From an uncultured Oceanospirillaceae bacterium (GTDB lineage: Bacteria; Pseudomonadota; Gammaproteobacteria; Pseudomonadales; Balneatricaceae), in the NCBI GenBank assembly GCA_913057435.1, contig CAJXNY010000007.1, positions 62,001 to 126,000 on the forward strand: a stretch of DNA of 64,000 nt, given 5' to 3'. The position numbers and the translations under genes were made by a program. The notes beneath the pieces are model-generated. The model was not told the DNA's origin. It searched no databases and worked only from the letters and a program-made list of their open reading frames with translations. Below are positions 1-9,225 of the stretch, piece after piece (position 1 is the first letter of the stretch; each line of letters opens with the position of its first letter).

Positions 1-695
1 TTCGGTACCACAAACAGAGAAATACCCTTCACCCCGGCAGGCGCATCCGGCAGGCGCGCCAGCACCAGGTGGACGATATTATCCGTCATATCGTGTTCAC
101 CCCAGGTAATAAAGATCTTCTGACCGCTAATCCGGTAGTGATCGCCATCGCGCTCCGCTTTACAGCGGATCGCCGCCAGGTCAGAGCCCGCGCCCGGCTC
201 GGTCAGATTCATGGTGCCCGTCCATTCACCGCTGATCAGCTGTGGCAGATACGTGGCTTTGAGGGCATCACTACCGTTAACCGAGATTGCCTCAATCGCT
301 CCCTGACTCAGCAGTGGACACAGACCCCAGGCCATATTGGCGGACTGCCACATCTCCATCACAGGAATCGACAGACTGTAGGGCAGGCCCTGACCACCAT
401 ATTCAGGATCAAATTGCAGCGAGCCCCAACCGCCTTCAGCAAACTGCTGGTAAGCTTCAGAGAAGCCAGCCGGTGTAGGCACTTCATCACCCACCAGTTT
501 GACGCCGGTCTCATCACCCACAACGTTTAGTGGTGACAGAACACCACCGGCCAGCTTGGCTGCTTCTTCAAGAATGGCAGAGACCATATCATCACTGGCG
601 TCTTCGAACTGAGGCAGCTCAGCCAGTTGCGGCAGACGCGCATTATGACGCAGGGCAAACTGCATATCTTTGAGGGGAGCTTTATAATCAGCCAT
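1..695 (-). CDS. Acyl-CoA dehydrogenase, DmdC/FadE5-like (5' part, cut by window edge)
   Basis: The first 231 codons are present; the 3' end lies outside the window. The protein starts MADYKAPLKDMQFALRHNAR and carries the helical N-terminal domain, then the middle-domain motifs MNLTEPGAGSDLAA and GQKIFITWGEHD at about residues 155-205, which contact FAD and the acyl-CoA in this superfamily. The N-terminus is of the roughly 600-residue acyl-CoA dehydrogenases that include 3-methylmercaptopropionyl-CoA dehydrogenase (DmdC), not of the 385-residue short type found at 11418-12575. The ATG at 695 has a weak AGGA upstream. The substrate is not decided by the sequence; DmdC, long-chain or aromatic-acid roles remain open. 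Confidence 0.85.
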   Translation of the reverse strand, partial: MADYKAPLKDMQFALRHNARLPQLAELPQFEDASDDMVSAILEEAAKLAGGVLSPLNVVGDETGVKLVGDEVPTPAGFSEAYQQFAEGGWGSLQFDPEYGGQGLPYSLSIPVMEMWQSANMAWGLCPLLSQGAIEAISVNGSDALKATYLPQLISGEWTGTMNLTEPGAGSDLAAIRCKAERDGDHYRISGQKIFITWGEHDMTDNIVHLVLARLPDAPAGVKGISLFVVP

Positions 696-1167
696 GGTTT
701 TAAGATCCTGTCAGGTTAACTGGCCGGGCCGCAACACTGCCAGCTTACATCTGACAAGACCCAGCCCTCTAGATAAGGGATTACCCCTATCCTACCAGAA
801 AGCGAACCGGTGTTAAGCGTCAATTAGTCGCGACAGAGCGCGATTTCAGCAGCTAACTGGCTTCTGATCAACCGGCGGTAAACTGCCTTCACCCCACAAT
901 TCGCACACCGCTGCCGTAAATGCACCCGGATCACAGTAAAACCCTGCCAGAGAACAGGCATCATTCAGCCACCGGCCAGCTTTCTCTTTAGCATTTATAC
1001 ACAGCAATTCAAGGTATATTAATCTGAATGCAGATCCAATCACGGGAACTCTCTCTGTTTTTTATAATATAACGGTAAATTTTACTGATTGAGCAGCTAT
1101 AAAATCACTCCGTCAACAATAAGTCTAATAAGCGTGTTTTAGCACGCAGTTTCCGGAGGACCCTCCC
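696..1167. other. Intergenic region between divergent dehydrogenase and symporter genes
   Basis: This 472-base gap must hold both divergent promoters. I see a small hairpin at 1132-1147 (GCGTG-6 nt-CACGC) just before the symporter ribosome site and an AT-rich tract around 1060-1105. A 65-codon leftward open frame at 846-1043 has no ribosome site, no family resemblance and is judged spurious. Confidence 0.5.
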
Positions 1168-2679
1168 TTGCAAGCATTTGTCGATTTTATGAACGGCATC
1201 ATCTGGAGCCCTGCACTGATTTATCTGTGCCTGGGCGCTGGCCTGTTTTACTCCATCATCACCCGCTTCGTACAAGTACGCATGTTTGGTGAAATGTGGA
1301 AGCTCCTGCTCTCTGGCAAAGCCTCAGAACAGGGTATTTCATCTTTCCAGGCACTCGCTGTCTCTCTATCCGGGCGCGTAGGCACCGGTAACATTGCTGG
1401 CGTAGCCGCCGCCATCGGTTTTGGCGGCCCGGGTGCGGTTTTCTGGATGTGGGTTGTCGCCTTCCTGGGCGCCGCAACAGCATACGCAGAATCAACCCTG
1501 GCGCAAATCTATAAAGAAGAACAGGACGGTCAGTACCGGGGCGGCCCTGCTTACTACCTCGAAAAAGCGATGGGCGCCAAGTGGTATGCCTGGATTTTTG
1601 CGATTTCGACCATTCTGGCCTGTGGCCTGTTCCTGCCAGGCGTACAGTCAAACAGTATTGGTAACGCAGCCCAGGCCGCTTTCGGCTCTGGCGCGATGAT
1701 CGATACTGCGATTGGCACCCTGAGTTTCGCCAAAATCATGACCGGTACCATCGTGGTACTGATCCTGGGCTTCATCATCTTCGGTGGCGTTAAGCGTATT
1801 GCTAACTTTACCCAGATTGTGGTGCCATTTATGGCGCTGGCCTACATCATTATCGCTGGCGTTATTGTGCTGCTGAACATCGATATGGTGCCAGGCATCA
1901 TCGGCCAGATTCTTGGCGATGCATTTACCCCGATGGCAGGCATGGGTGCCGCGATTGGCTGGGGCGTAAAACGTGGCGTTTACTCCAACGAAGCCGGTCA
2001 GGGCACTGGCCCGCATGCAGCTGCCGCGGCAGAAGTAGAGCACCCAGCCCAGCAGGGCCTGGTACAGGCATTCTCTGTTTACATTGATACCCTGTTCGTT
2101 TGCTCCGCAACCGCGTTTATGATCCTGATCACCGGCACGTATAACGTACACGGTGCTGGTGATGCCTTCCTGGTACAGAACATTGCCACTGATGTTGCAG
2201 CCAACGGCCCGCAATTCACTCAGATGGCCATTGAATCTGTTATGCCGGGTGTAGGTAGCCCGTTCATCGCCTTTGCGCTGTTCTTCTTCTCCTTCACCAC
2301 GATTCTGGCGTACTACTACATCGCCGAAACCAATATCGCCTACCTGCAGCGCACGGTTAAAATTCCGGGCCTGGGCATGGCACTGAAGATTGCTATCATG
2401 GGGGCAACCTTCTACGGTGCGGTTAAGACAGCAGATCTGGCATGGGGCATGGGCGACGTTGGCGTTGGCCTGATGGCATGGCTGAACATTGTCGGCATTC
2501 TGATCATCTTCTTCATGGCCAAGCCCGCTATTCTGGCCCTGAAAGATTATGAAGCGCAACGTAAAGCCGGTGTAAAAAAATACACCTTTGACCCTGAGAA
2601 ACTCGGCATCAAGAATGCAGATTTCTGGGTTAAAAGAGCCAAAACAGCACAGAGCACCAAGGAAAAAGAGACCGCCTGA
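1168..2679 (+). CDS. AGCS-family sodium:alanine/glycine symporter
   Basis: An inner-membrane protein of 503 residues with about ten to eleven hydrophobic segments, expected to import alanine or glycine with sodium. The family signature GRVGTGNIAGVAAAIGFGGP lies at residues 69-88 and the second conserved motif NEAGQGTGPHAAAAA near residue 275. The start is TTG, supported by a strong GGAGGA seven bases upstream; there is no in-frame ATG with a better site. It stands alone and is followed by a perfect hairpin terminator. The C-terminal 40 residues are charged and cytoplasmic. The family call is firm; the exact amino acid is not. Confidence 0.93.
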   Translation: MQAFVDFMNGIIWSPALIYLCLGAGLFYSIITRFVQVRMFGEMWKLLLSGKASEQGISSFQALAVSLSGRVGTGNIAGVAAAIGFGGPGAVFWMWVVAFLGAATAYAESTLAQIYKEEQDGQYRGGPAYYLEKAMGAKWYAWIFAISTILACGLFLPGVQSNSIGNAAQAAFGSGAMIDTAIGTLSFAKIMTGTIVVLILGFIIFGGVKRIANFTQIVVPFMALAYIIIAGVIVLLNIDMVPGIIGQILGDAFTPMAGMGAAIGWGVKRGVYSNEAGQGTGPHAAAAAEVEHPAQQGLVQAFSVYIDTLFVCSATAFMILITGTYNVHGAGDAFLVQNIATDVAANGPQFTQMAIESVMPGVGSPFIAFALFFFSFTTILAYYYIAETNIAYLQRTVKIPGLGMALKIAIMGATFYGAVKTADLAWGMGDVGVGLMAWLNIVGILIIFFMAKPAILALKDYEAQRKAGVKKYTFDPEKLGIKNADFWVKRAKTAQSTKEKETA

Positions 2680-2730
2680 GGCATTCTCTGTTCCTGCTTT
2701 TGAACTGACACCGCTCTCTGTTTGAGGGCA

Positions 2731-2759
2731 AAAAGGGTAGCCATCTGGCTACCCTTTTT
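2731..2759. terminator. Bidirectional rho-independent terminator
   Basis: A perfect 8-bp stem (GGGTAGCC at 2735-2742 with GGCTACCC at 2747-2754), a four-base loop, a T5 tract on the right and an A4 tract on the left. It sits between the convergent symporter and HAD genes and can serve both. Confidence 0.85.
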
Positions 2760-3228
2760 ATTTCAACAGCGCCACCAGCTGCTGCACCTGGCGCACATCA
2801 GGATCAGGCGCCAGCCTCCCTTCAGGATTAAACCAGATCGCCTGCATCCCCACAGCACGAGCGGGGCATATATCCTTAGCATAATTATCCCCCACCATCG
2901 TAACCTGATCCGGCATCACGCCCAGCCGGACCAGAACCGCTGGTAAAAAACCCGCCTCCCCCTTGCCATAGCCTAGCGTTGCCGGGCAGAAGCATGCACG
3001 GATATAACCGTCTAACCCTACCCGCATCAACGCTGCCCGAATATCCCGGGCATCTGAGTCCTTTGCACCACTGGCAATATAAATCTGCGCCCGTTCTGAT
3101 AACACAGACAACACCTGCCTGGCCCCCTCAACCGCAACCACCTGTGGCCAGTCTTTCATCTTGCCTGGCTGTCGCGGGTCATCCACCATCAGAGTGTCAC
3201 CCCAATCAAAAAGATAGATCTGTGTCAC
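2758..3228 (-). CDS. HAD-superfamily hydrolase
   Basis: A 156-residue cytoplasmic phosphatase-like protein. HAD motif I appears as FDWGDTL (residues 7-13; the second aspartate of DxD is replaced so that the motif reads D-W-G-D-T), motif II as the serine in IASGAK near 53, and motif IV as MVGDNYAKDI near 116. The start is GTG with GAGGG seven bases upstream. It ends within the terminator shared with the symporter. HAD phosphatases act on many small phosphorylated metabolites, so no substrate is proposed. The protein is short, with a minimal cap. Confidence 0.85.
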   Translation of the reverse strand: MTQIYLFDWGDTLMVDDPRQPGKMKDWPQVVAVEGARQVLSVLSERAQIYIASGAKDSDARDIRAALMRVGLDGYIRACFCPATLGYGKGEAGFLPAVLVRLGVMPDQVTMVGDNYAKDICPARAVGMQAIWFNPEGRLAPDPDVRQVQQLVALLK

Positions 3229-3388
3229 GTTAAGCCCTCATTTACAGAACCACTGAATAACTATCATTTTCTGTCATCATACGCTGCTATAAAGAAGCTC
3301 GTCCGAACGGCGCTGTTATCGGTGAGATGCAACTCACCCTGTATGCCGTTACTATATTGAAACTAAAGCAATTTTCAGGAAAGACGTT

Positions 3389-3829
3389 ATGCAGGATCTG
3401 CACGGTTACTATCTGGAAGACCTTAAAGAAGGCATGAGCGCCAGTTATGCCAAGACTATCTCTGAAGCGGATGTATACATGTTTGCCGGTATATCTGGCG
3501 ACAACAACCCGATTCACATCAATGCTGAATACGCAAAAACGACACCGTTTGAGCAACGCATTGTGCACGGCATGTTCAGTGCCGCACTGATCTCCACTGT
3601 TGCCGGTACTCGCCTGCCAGGACCAGGGGCTATCTATGTTGATCAGCAGATAAAATTTAAAGCGCCGGTGTTTATTGGCGATACCGCCCAGGCAACCGTT
3701 ACGGTTACCGAAATCAATGAGCGTCGCCGCCGTGTTATCTGCCGCACCGACGTAACCGTGGGTGAAAAACTGGTCGCCACGGGCGAAGCAACTTTCATGG
3801 TTGACCGCCGCCCAGCAGCGGCTGAGTAA
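3389..3829 (+). CDS. phaJ: MaoC-like (R)-specific enoyl-CoA hydratase (PhaJ-like)
   Basis: A 146-residue single hotdog domain. The hydratase-2 motif is visible as FAGISGDNNPIHINAEYAKTTPF (key D and H at about residues 36 and 41), followed by RIVHGMFSAALIS. Proteins of this type hydrate trans-2-enoyl-CoA to (R)-3-hydroxyacyl-CoA and so feed beta-oxidation intermediates to polyhydroxyalkanoate synthase. A phasin gene 16 kb away supports PHA metabolism in this organism, although no PHA synthase is in the window. A small hairpin (GGTGAG-6 nt-CTCACC, 3321-3338) precedes the gene. The symbol is by similarity of size and motif, not proof of substrate. Confidence 0.85.
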   Translation: MQDLHGYYLEDLKEGMSASYAKTISEADVYMFAGISGDNNPIHINAEYAKTTPFEQRIVHGMFSAALISTVAGTRLPGPGAIYVDQQIKFKAPVFIGDTAQATVTVTEINERRRRVICRTDVTVGEKLVATGEATFMVDRRPAAAE

Positions 3830-3870
3830 CGCCTATAACTTCAGGCACAGTATTTAGCCTGGAGAGAAAC

Positions 3871-3902
3871 GAAAAAGGCCGCAGAATCTGCGGCCTTTTT
3901 TA
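3871..3902. terminator. Bidirectional rho-independent terminator
   Basis: An 8-bp perfect stem GGCCGCAG/CTGCGGCC (3877-3884 and 3888-3895), loop AAT, T-tract to 3902 and an A5 run on the other flank. It lies between the convergent phaJ-like gene and the acyl-CoA ligase. Confidence 0.88.
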
Positions 3903-3917
3903 TAACTCGATCACGGC

Positions 3918-5549
3918 TCAGTCAGTAAGCTTTTCACGCAGTACAAACTTCTGGACCTTGCCGGTAGAGGTTTTCGGCAAATCACCAAAGATCACCTGCT
4001 TCGGTGCTTTAAAGTGTGCCATCCCATCACGACAGAACTGGATGATGTCTTTCTCGGTCACACCGCTGTTTTCACGAATAGTGACAAACGCACAAGGCAC
4101 CTCGCCCCATTTTTCATCAGGCTTGGCAACAACCGCCGCTTCCATGATTGCTGGGTGACGGTACAGCACATCCTCAACCTCAACACTGGAGATGTTCTCA
4201 CCGCCAGAGATAATGATGTCTTTGGAACGGTCTTTGATCTCGATGTAGCCATCGGTGTGCCATACAGCCAGATCACCTGAATGGAACCAGCCGCCTTCGA
4301 AGGACTCATCCGTGGTAGACGGGTTTTTCAGGTAGCCTTTCATCACCAGGTTGCCGCGCATAAAGATCTCACCCATGGTTTCACCATCCTGCGGCACAGG
4401 TTCCAGTGTCTTCGGGTTCGCCACCATCAGGCCTTCCTGCATAGGCGCACGTACGCCCTGACGAGCCTTAAGACGTGCACGCTCTTCCAGCGGGCGGTCA
4501 TTCCACTCATCATGCCATGCACAAACCACACTCGGACCGTACGTTTCAGTCAGGCCATACACGTGGGTCACAGCAAAGCCCATGGCCTCCATGCCTTCGA
4601 TAACAGCTGCAGGCGGCGATGCACCGGCCGTCATTACCTTCACTTCATGGTTGATACCCGCTTTCATGCTGTCATCAGCATTGTTCAGCATATTCAGCAC
4701 AATCGGCGCACCACAGAAGTGGTTCACCTTTTCATCCCGAATAGAGTCATAGATCTCATCAGCGCGAACATGACGCATGCAAACACTCACGCCCGCTGCT
4801 GCCGCAATCGCCCATGGGAAACACCAGCCGTTACAATGGAACATCGGCAGAGTCCACAGATAAACCGGATGTTGCCCCATATTCCAGGAGACAATGTTGC
4901 TCATTGCATTGAGGTACGCGCCACGATGGTGGTAGACCACCCCTTTCGGGTTACCCGTTGTGCCCGAGGTGTAGTTCAGCGTGATGGCATCCCACTCGTC
5001 GGCCGGCAGCTGCCAGTCAAAATCAGCATCCCCTTCGGCTAGAAACGCTTCGTAGTCCATCTCACCAATCAGCGAGCCACCTTCGTAACTGGTATCGTCA
5101 ATATCAATTACCAGCGGTTTGTACTGCATCATCTTCAGTGCACGGGCAGTGACTTCAGAAAACTCGCGGTCAACCAGCACCACACGGGCTTCGGCATGCT
5201 GCAGAATAAAGGCGATGGCTTCAGCATCCAGACGGATATTCACCGCGTTCAGCACGGCACCGGCCATCGGCACACCAAAGTGAGACTCAAACACTTCAGG
5301 CAGGTTTGGTGCGATAACGGAGACCGTTTCGCCGTCCTCTACACCGTGCTTACGCAAAGCGCTTGCCAGTCGGCGGCAGCGATCATAGGTTTCCGACCAG
5401 CTGCGACGTACTTTGCCATGCACGACAGCCGTACGGTTCGGATATACTGCGGCACTGCGAGCCAGGAAGCTCAGCGGAGACAACGCAGCAAAGTTTGCTG
5501 CATTCTTATCTAACCCAAGCGCATAAGGATTGTGGCGGGTGTGGCTCAT
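3918..5549 (-). CDS. Acyl-CoA synthetase (AMP-forming; AlkK/DmdB-like)
   Basis: A 543-residue adenylate-forming ligase that joins a carboxylic acid to CoA at the cost of ATP. Motif A3 is YTSGTTGNPKGV (about residues 192-203), A5 is VYGLTETYGP (about 330), A7/A8 GGWFHSGDLAVWHTDGYI with DRSKDIIISGGENIS, and the A10 lysine PKTSTGKVQK is near the C-terminus. All catalytic elements are intact. The ATG start has AAGGAAG upstream. Sequence style fits medium-chain fatty acid (AlkK) or methylmercaptopropionate (DmdB) ligases; with the DmdC-type dehydrogenase at the left edge a DMSP role is conceivable but unproven. It is divergent from the sensor kinase at 5809. Confidence 0.9.
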   Translation of the reverse strand: MSHTRHNPYALGLDKNAANFAALSPLSFLARSAAVYPNRTAVVHGKVRRSWSETYDRCRRLASALRKHGVEDGETVSVIAPNLPEVFESHFGVPMAGAVLNAVNIRLDAEAIAFILQHAEARVVLVDREFSEVTARALKMMQYKPLVIDIDDTSYEGGSLIGEMDYEAFLAEGDADFDWQLPADEWDAITLNYTSGTTGNPKGVVYHHRGAYLNAMSNIVSWNMGQHPVYLWTLPMFHCNGWCFPWAIAAAAGVSVCMRHVRADEIYDSIRDEKVNHFCGAPIVLNMLNNADDSMKAGINHEVKVMTAGASPPAAVIEGMEAMGFAVTHVYGLTETYGPSVVCAWHDEWNDRPLEERARLKARQGVRAPMQEGLMVANPKTLEPVPQDGETMGEIFMRGNLVMKGYLKNPSTTDESFEGGWFHSGDLAVWHTDGYIEIKDRSKDIIISGGENISSVEVEDVLYRHPAIMEAAVVAKPDEKWGEVPCAFVTIRENSGVTEKDIIQFCRDGMAHFKAPKQVIFGDLPKTSTGKVQKFVLREKLTD

Positions 5550-5808
5550 TATTTTTCTTCCTTTACTCGATTGCTATTAGCCTCTCGATCAGGGCAGGGC
5601 CATCTGCAGGGGCTGGATTTTCACCAGCCCGGCAAAAGATCTGCATCCATTTACCCTGATAGCGTCCATATTAAGTGATTACCCTTATTAAACAACTACT
5701 CCTAAAGTCATAAACTGACACAAATCATCGCGTGGTGTCGGTTTTACCCGCGGCTTATCGGCCACCACACCCTTGCCCCTGCATGGGCGCCGTTTGAGGA
5801 TCAGAAAG

Positions 5809-7323
5809 ATGTGCCCTGAAGCTGAGACTGACCTGCAACGCTACAAAGAGGAAGCAGAGCGCTATCGTCTGCTGGCAGATCAGTCCACAGATATGATCTC
5901 GCGCCATACTGCGACACCGGACTGGACCTACATTGATGTAAATACGGCAGTGGAACGTGTGCTAGGTTACACCGTGGACGAGATTATAGGGATCAAAGGT
6001 TACAACCTGTTTCATCCAGAAGACGCTGATAATCTGCGCACCCGCGCCAACTCCGTCAGTTACCGACGTGGCATGTACACCAACGTCTACCGCTACCGAC
6101 ACAAGAACGGCCACTATATCTGGCTGGAAACCACCAGCCGCACCATTCGAAGTAACGATGGTGAACCGGTCGAGGTTATCTGTGTATCCCGCGATGTCAC
6201 TGAGCGCGAACTGGCCCAGCAGGCCACTCGACGGCTGGCCAGGGTGGTCGAAGCCTCTTCAGATATGATCATGTTCTGTAAACATGAAAGCCTGCAGCTG
6301 ACCTATATGAATGAAGCCAGCTACATAAGCATGGGAACCGAGAAAGAAAATCCAGCGGTGTTTTATCTCGACCAGCTGTTCACCGAAGACATTCTGGCTA
6401 AACTGGTACGCCCGGCCCTCAGCCACGCCGCAGATCACGGTATCTGGTACGGCAGCATTTCCTTGCGCCTGCCAACAAACCCGAAACGGATCGCCGAAAT
6501 TCGCGAAGTCATTGCCCATCGCAACCGCACCGACAATAACCGGGTCGAATACTATTCGATTATCGGTCGCGACATTACCCTGCAGAAAAAAGCCGAGGAT
6601 GAGGCCAAGCGCCACCAGCTGGAGATGGCCCATATGGCCAGACTGCTTTCGGTGGGCGAAATGGCGTCAGGACTGGCCCATGAAATCAACCAGCCACTGG
6701 CAGCTATTATCAATTACTGTCGTGGCACGTTGCGCCGTGCAGATGAAGGCAAAGCCGACCTGGAAACCACCTACAATGCAATGCGGCTGGTTACCCGCCA
6801 GGCAAATCGGGCGGCAGAAATCGTCCGACGAATGCGCAGTTTTGTGAAGAAAACCGAATATCAGCGCATTGAATTTCCGATCAATGAAGCCTGCCGTGAG
6901 ATCAGTCACTTCCTCCATCAGGAAGCCATTGATCACAATATTACGTTTGATTTCCAGCTGGACTCGAACGACCCATCCCTGCTGGCCGACAAGATCCAGA
7001 TTGAACAGGTATTGCTGAACCTGATGCGCAATGCTATTGAGGCCTATAGCGAATGTGACAACCGCTACCGGCCCGTTATTATCAGGTCTCGCAGTACCGA
7101 TAACTACATTTATATCGAAATAGAAGACGAAGCCAGAGGGATCGCTGGCGAACAGCTGGATAAACTGTTCGAAGCCTTTTATACCTCCAAGTCCAATGGC
7201 CTGGGTATGGGGCTGGCTATCTCAAGAACCATAATTGAAACCCATGGCGGCCAGCTATGGGCCCAGAGTGATGGCGAAACCGGCACCCGGTTCAACCTGA
7301 AACTGCCGATAAGAGATAAGTAA
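5809..7323 (+). CDS. PAS-domain sensor histidine kinase (FixL-type, soluble)
   Basis: A 504-residue kinase with no membrane segment: a first PAS plus PAC (residues about 15-135; motif VSRDVTERE), a second more divergent PAS (about 145-260), HisKA with the phosphoacceptor in SGLAHEINQPLAAI (about 288-301), and HATPase with N-box NLMRNAIEA. The G1 box reads EDEARGIAGE where the usual form is DxGxG, so the first glycine is lost; G2 (NGLGMGLAIS) is intact. ATG at 5809 is chosen over an upstream TTG at 5773 because TTGAGGA lies nine bases before it. Its regulator follows two bases after the stop codon. Confidence 0.9.
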   Translation: MCPEAETDLQRYKEEAERYRLLADQSTDMISRHTATPDWTYIDVNTAVERVLGYTVDEIIGIKGYNLFHPEDADNLRTRANSVSYRRGMYTNVYRYRHKNGHYIWLETTSRTIRSNDGEPVEVICVSRDVTERELAQQATRRLARVVEASSDMIMFCKHESLQLTYMNEASYISMGTEKENPAVFYLDQLFTEDILAKLVRPALSHAADHGIWYGSISLRLPTNPKRIAEIREVIAHRNRTDNNRVEYYSIIGRDITLQKKAEDEAKRHQLEMAHMARLLSVGEMASGLAHEINQPLAAIINYCRGTLRRADEGKADLETTYNAMRLVTRQANRAAEIVRRMRSFVKKTEYQRIEFPINEACREISHFLHQEAIDHNITFDFQLDSNDPSLLADKIQIEQVLLNLMRNAIEAYSECDNRYRPVIIRSRSTDNYIYIEIEDEARGIAGEQLDKLFEAFYTSKSNGLGMGLAISRTIIETHGGQLWAQSDGETGTRFNLKLPIRDK

Positions 7324-7325
7324 CT

Positions 7326-7931
7326 GTGCAAAATTCGACTGAAACCGTATTTATCGTTGACGACGACGATGATTTTCGCGACTCCATGCAGTGGCTGCTG
7401 GAATCAGATGATCTGACTGTAGTGGGCTTTAATTCCGCCCAGCAGTTTCTGGATAATTACCAGCACCAGTCTGGCTGTATGCTGCTGGATGTGCGTATGC
7501 CAGATATTAACGGCCTGGCCCTGCAGCAGATCATGATTGAACGCGGCATTAGCCTGCCCATTATTGTGCTATCCGGCCATGGCGATATTCCCATGGCGGT
7601 CAGTGCGATGAAACATGGGGCGCTGGATTTTCTTGAAAAGCCCTTTGATGATGAAGTCCTGCTACGACAGGTCCACCAGGCACTGGAAACCGCCCGCAAT
7701 CAGGCTAACAGTCAACAGGAAGCCCAGCAGTCCCAGGGGCGCTATGCCTCACTGAGCCGCCGAGAGAAAGAAGTGATGACACTGGTTGTGTCCGGTAAAG
7801 CCAACCGGGAAATTGCCGAAGTACTCGGGATCAGCCCGAAAACAGTGGAAGTACACCGCTCCCGAGTGATGAGTAAAATGCAGGCCGATAGCCTGCCCAA
7901 CCTGGTCCATCAGGCGGCACGACTGAACTGA
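7326..7931 (+). CDS. FixJ/LuxR-type response regulator
   Basis: 201 residues: a receiver domain with acidic pair DDDDD (residues 12-16), phosphoacceptor aspartate in CMLLDVRMPDING (about 54) and lysine in FLEKPFDD (about 104), a Q-rich linker (about 122-138), and a LuxR helix-turn-helix (LSRREKEVMTLVVSGKANRE, then SPKTVEVHRSRVM). It should bind DNA when phosphorylated by the kinase encoded two bases upstream. The start is GTG with no clear ribosome site, consistent with translational coupling. Targets are unknown; the flanking acyl-CoA ligase genes on both sides are the obvious candidates. Confidence 0.93.
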   Translation: MQNSTETVFIVDDDDDFRDSMQWLLESDDLTVVGFNSAQQFLDNYQHQSGCMLLDVRMPDINGLALQQIMIERGISLPIIVLSGHGDIPMAVSAMKHGALDFLEKPFDDEVLLRQVHQALETARNQANSQQEAQQSQGRYASLSRREKEVMTLVVSGKANREIAEVLGISPKTVEVHRSRVMSKMQADSLPNLVHQAARLN

Positions 7932-8732
7932 TTACTCAACCAGGTGTGATGTCAGGAACTGATCAATCGCTGCCAGGACGGCGGCTTCTGCTTCAAGATG
8001 TGGCACATGACCGCAATCATCCAGCAACAGTGGCTGAGCCTTAGCGCCAATACCAGCGCAGATATCCGCCACCTGCTCACGCACGCCATACTGATCGTCA
8101 CGGCCCTGAATAATCAGTGAGGGGCAGTCTATCCGCTCCAGCCAGAACGTCAGGTCCAGCCCCACCCGGAAGCTGGCGCGTGACCAGGTTTCATGCCAGG
8201 CCCTGAATAACAGCTCAGTACGCTCACCGAGGTAACGAGCAAGGCGCTGCGGCAGATCAGTCCGCTGATAGCGCAGCACAGCTTCGTCAATCCCGGCACT
8301 GGTCAGATGGTCGACATAAATATGCGCCGCCATAGTGATCAACCCCACCACCTGCTCCGGCAGGCAAGCCGCTCCTACCAGCGCCACTGAACCACCATCA
8401 CTATGGCCAACTAACACTACTTTCTCTAACCCGGCAGCCTGTAAGACCAATCCAAGCCAGTCTCGCCCTTCCTCTACTAAATAGTCATCAGGGCGCGGCA
8501 AAGTGATAAGGGAAGACTCACCATAACCACGGCGTTCATAAATAAATACATCGCAACCCGTCTCCAGCGCCAGTCTTTCTGGAAACTTCTTCCACATGGC
8601 AAGGCACCCCAGCGCTTCATGTAACAGCACCAACGTAGGCCGCCCCCGGCCATCGGGTTGAGTGCCGTGCAAACTGTTAATTTGAGTGCCATCCGGCAGG
8701 TCGAGTAAGCGGGAGTGCCATTGCAATGTCAT
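7932..8732 (-). CDS. Alpha/beta hydrolase
   Basis: A 266-residue alpha/beta-fold hydrolase. The nucleophile elbow is GHSDGG (about residues 108-113), the oxyanion region LLHEALGCLAMW (about 35-46), the acid probably D in IIQGRDDQYG (about 212-216), and the catalytic histidine in DCGHVPHLE (about 240). It is the last gene of a leftward operon; its start lies one base after the stop of the preceding thioesterase. Family members are esterases, lactonases or C-C hydrolases; here it may hydrolyse an ester or thioester in the same catabolic route. The substrate cannot be read from the sequence. Confidence 0.88.
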   Translation of the reverse strand: MTLQWHSRLLDLPDGTQINSLHGTQPDGRGRPTLVLLHEALGCLAMWKKFPERLALETGCDVFIYERRGYGESSLITLPRPDDYLVEEGRDWLGLVLQAAGLEKVVLVGHSDGGSVALVGAACLPEQVVGLITMAAHIYVDHLTSAGIDEAVLRYQRTDLPQRLARYLGERTELLFRAWHETWSRASFRVGLDLTFWLERIDCPSLIIQGRDDQYGVREQVADICAGIGAKAQPLLLDDCGHVPHLEAEAAVLAAIDQFLTSHLVE

Positions 8733-8733
8733 T

Positions 8734-9153
8734 CTAACGAGCTCCAGGTTCGGGTATCGAGTAGGTCAATGTGGCATGAGCAACCGGGCTGTCTTCTTCC
8801 CCTTCGGAGAAAACAAACACCTCCCCCACGCCCAGCCGGCGACCGACTTTTAACGTACGCGCACGAGCCAGCAGGTCAGCATGAGCGACCGGACGGCGCA
8901 GGAAATTAATATTCAGATTAGTGGTAACCGCCAGCGGAACCGGACCGATCACACTGAGCAAGGCAGCATAGAAAGCGACATCTGCCAATCCCATCATACT
9001 GGGACCAGACACCGTACCACCGGGGCGTAAGTGGTCATCTTTGACCGGTAACTTCATCAATGCTGCGCCGTCTTCCAGCGTCAGCAACTCACCGTATTGC
9101 GCTCCCTGGGGAAAGGTTTCCGCCAGAAAACTCTGCATCTGTTCTAATGTCAT
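8734..9153 (-). CDS. PaaI-family (hotdog) thioesterase
   Basis: 139 residues with the hotdog thioesterase core: the segment HLRPGGTVSGPSMMGLADVA has the HxGxxxS/D arrangement altered to RPGGTVSGP, and the strand NLNINFLRRP follows. These enzymes release CoA from acyl-CoA thioesters. The gene lies between a second thioesterase and an alpha/beta hydrolase in a five-gene leftward operon, with a 72-base gap on its upstream side. Two thioesterases in one operon suggest heterodimer formation or different chain-length preferences, which is inference. Confidence 0.85.
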   Translation of the reverse strand: MTLEQMQSFLAETFPQGAQYGELLTLEDGAALMKLPVKDDHLRPGGTVSGPSMMGLADVAFYAALLSVIGPVPLAVTTNLNINFLRRPVAHADLLARARTLKVGRRLGVGEVFVFSEGEEDSPVAHATLTYSIPEPGAR

Positions 9154-9225
9154 ACCACACCATAATGTTATTTTTATGTCGGTCCGTGACAGAAAGTGAT
9201 GAGACGTAATAAGTTAAAGCAACGG

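Noticed and set aside
846-1043. 65-codon leftward open frame in the first intergenic region
   Set aside because: No ribosome site, no family resemblance, and it covers the region where two divergent promoters are expected.
1648-2559. Long antisense open frame inside the symporter gene
   Set aside because: Shadow of the symporter; composition rich in His, Gln and Asn and no domain.
1-5549. DMSP demethylation/cleavage locus (DmdB and DmdC-like genes plus a betaine-type transporter)
   Set aside because: The enzymes belong to broad families, no dmdA, dddP or other diagnostic gene is present, and the transporter lies 15 kb away; kept only as a possibility in the gene entries.
5609-5629. Inverted repeat GGGCTGG/CCAGCCC before the acyl-CoA ligase
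   Set aside because: Short, no T-tract and no known operator form; too weak to list as a feature.
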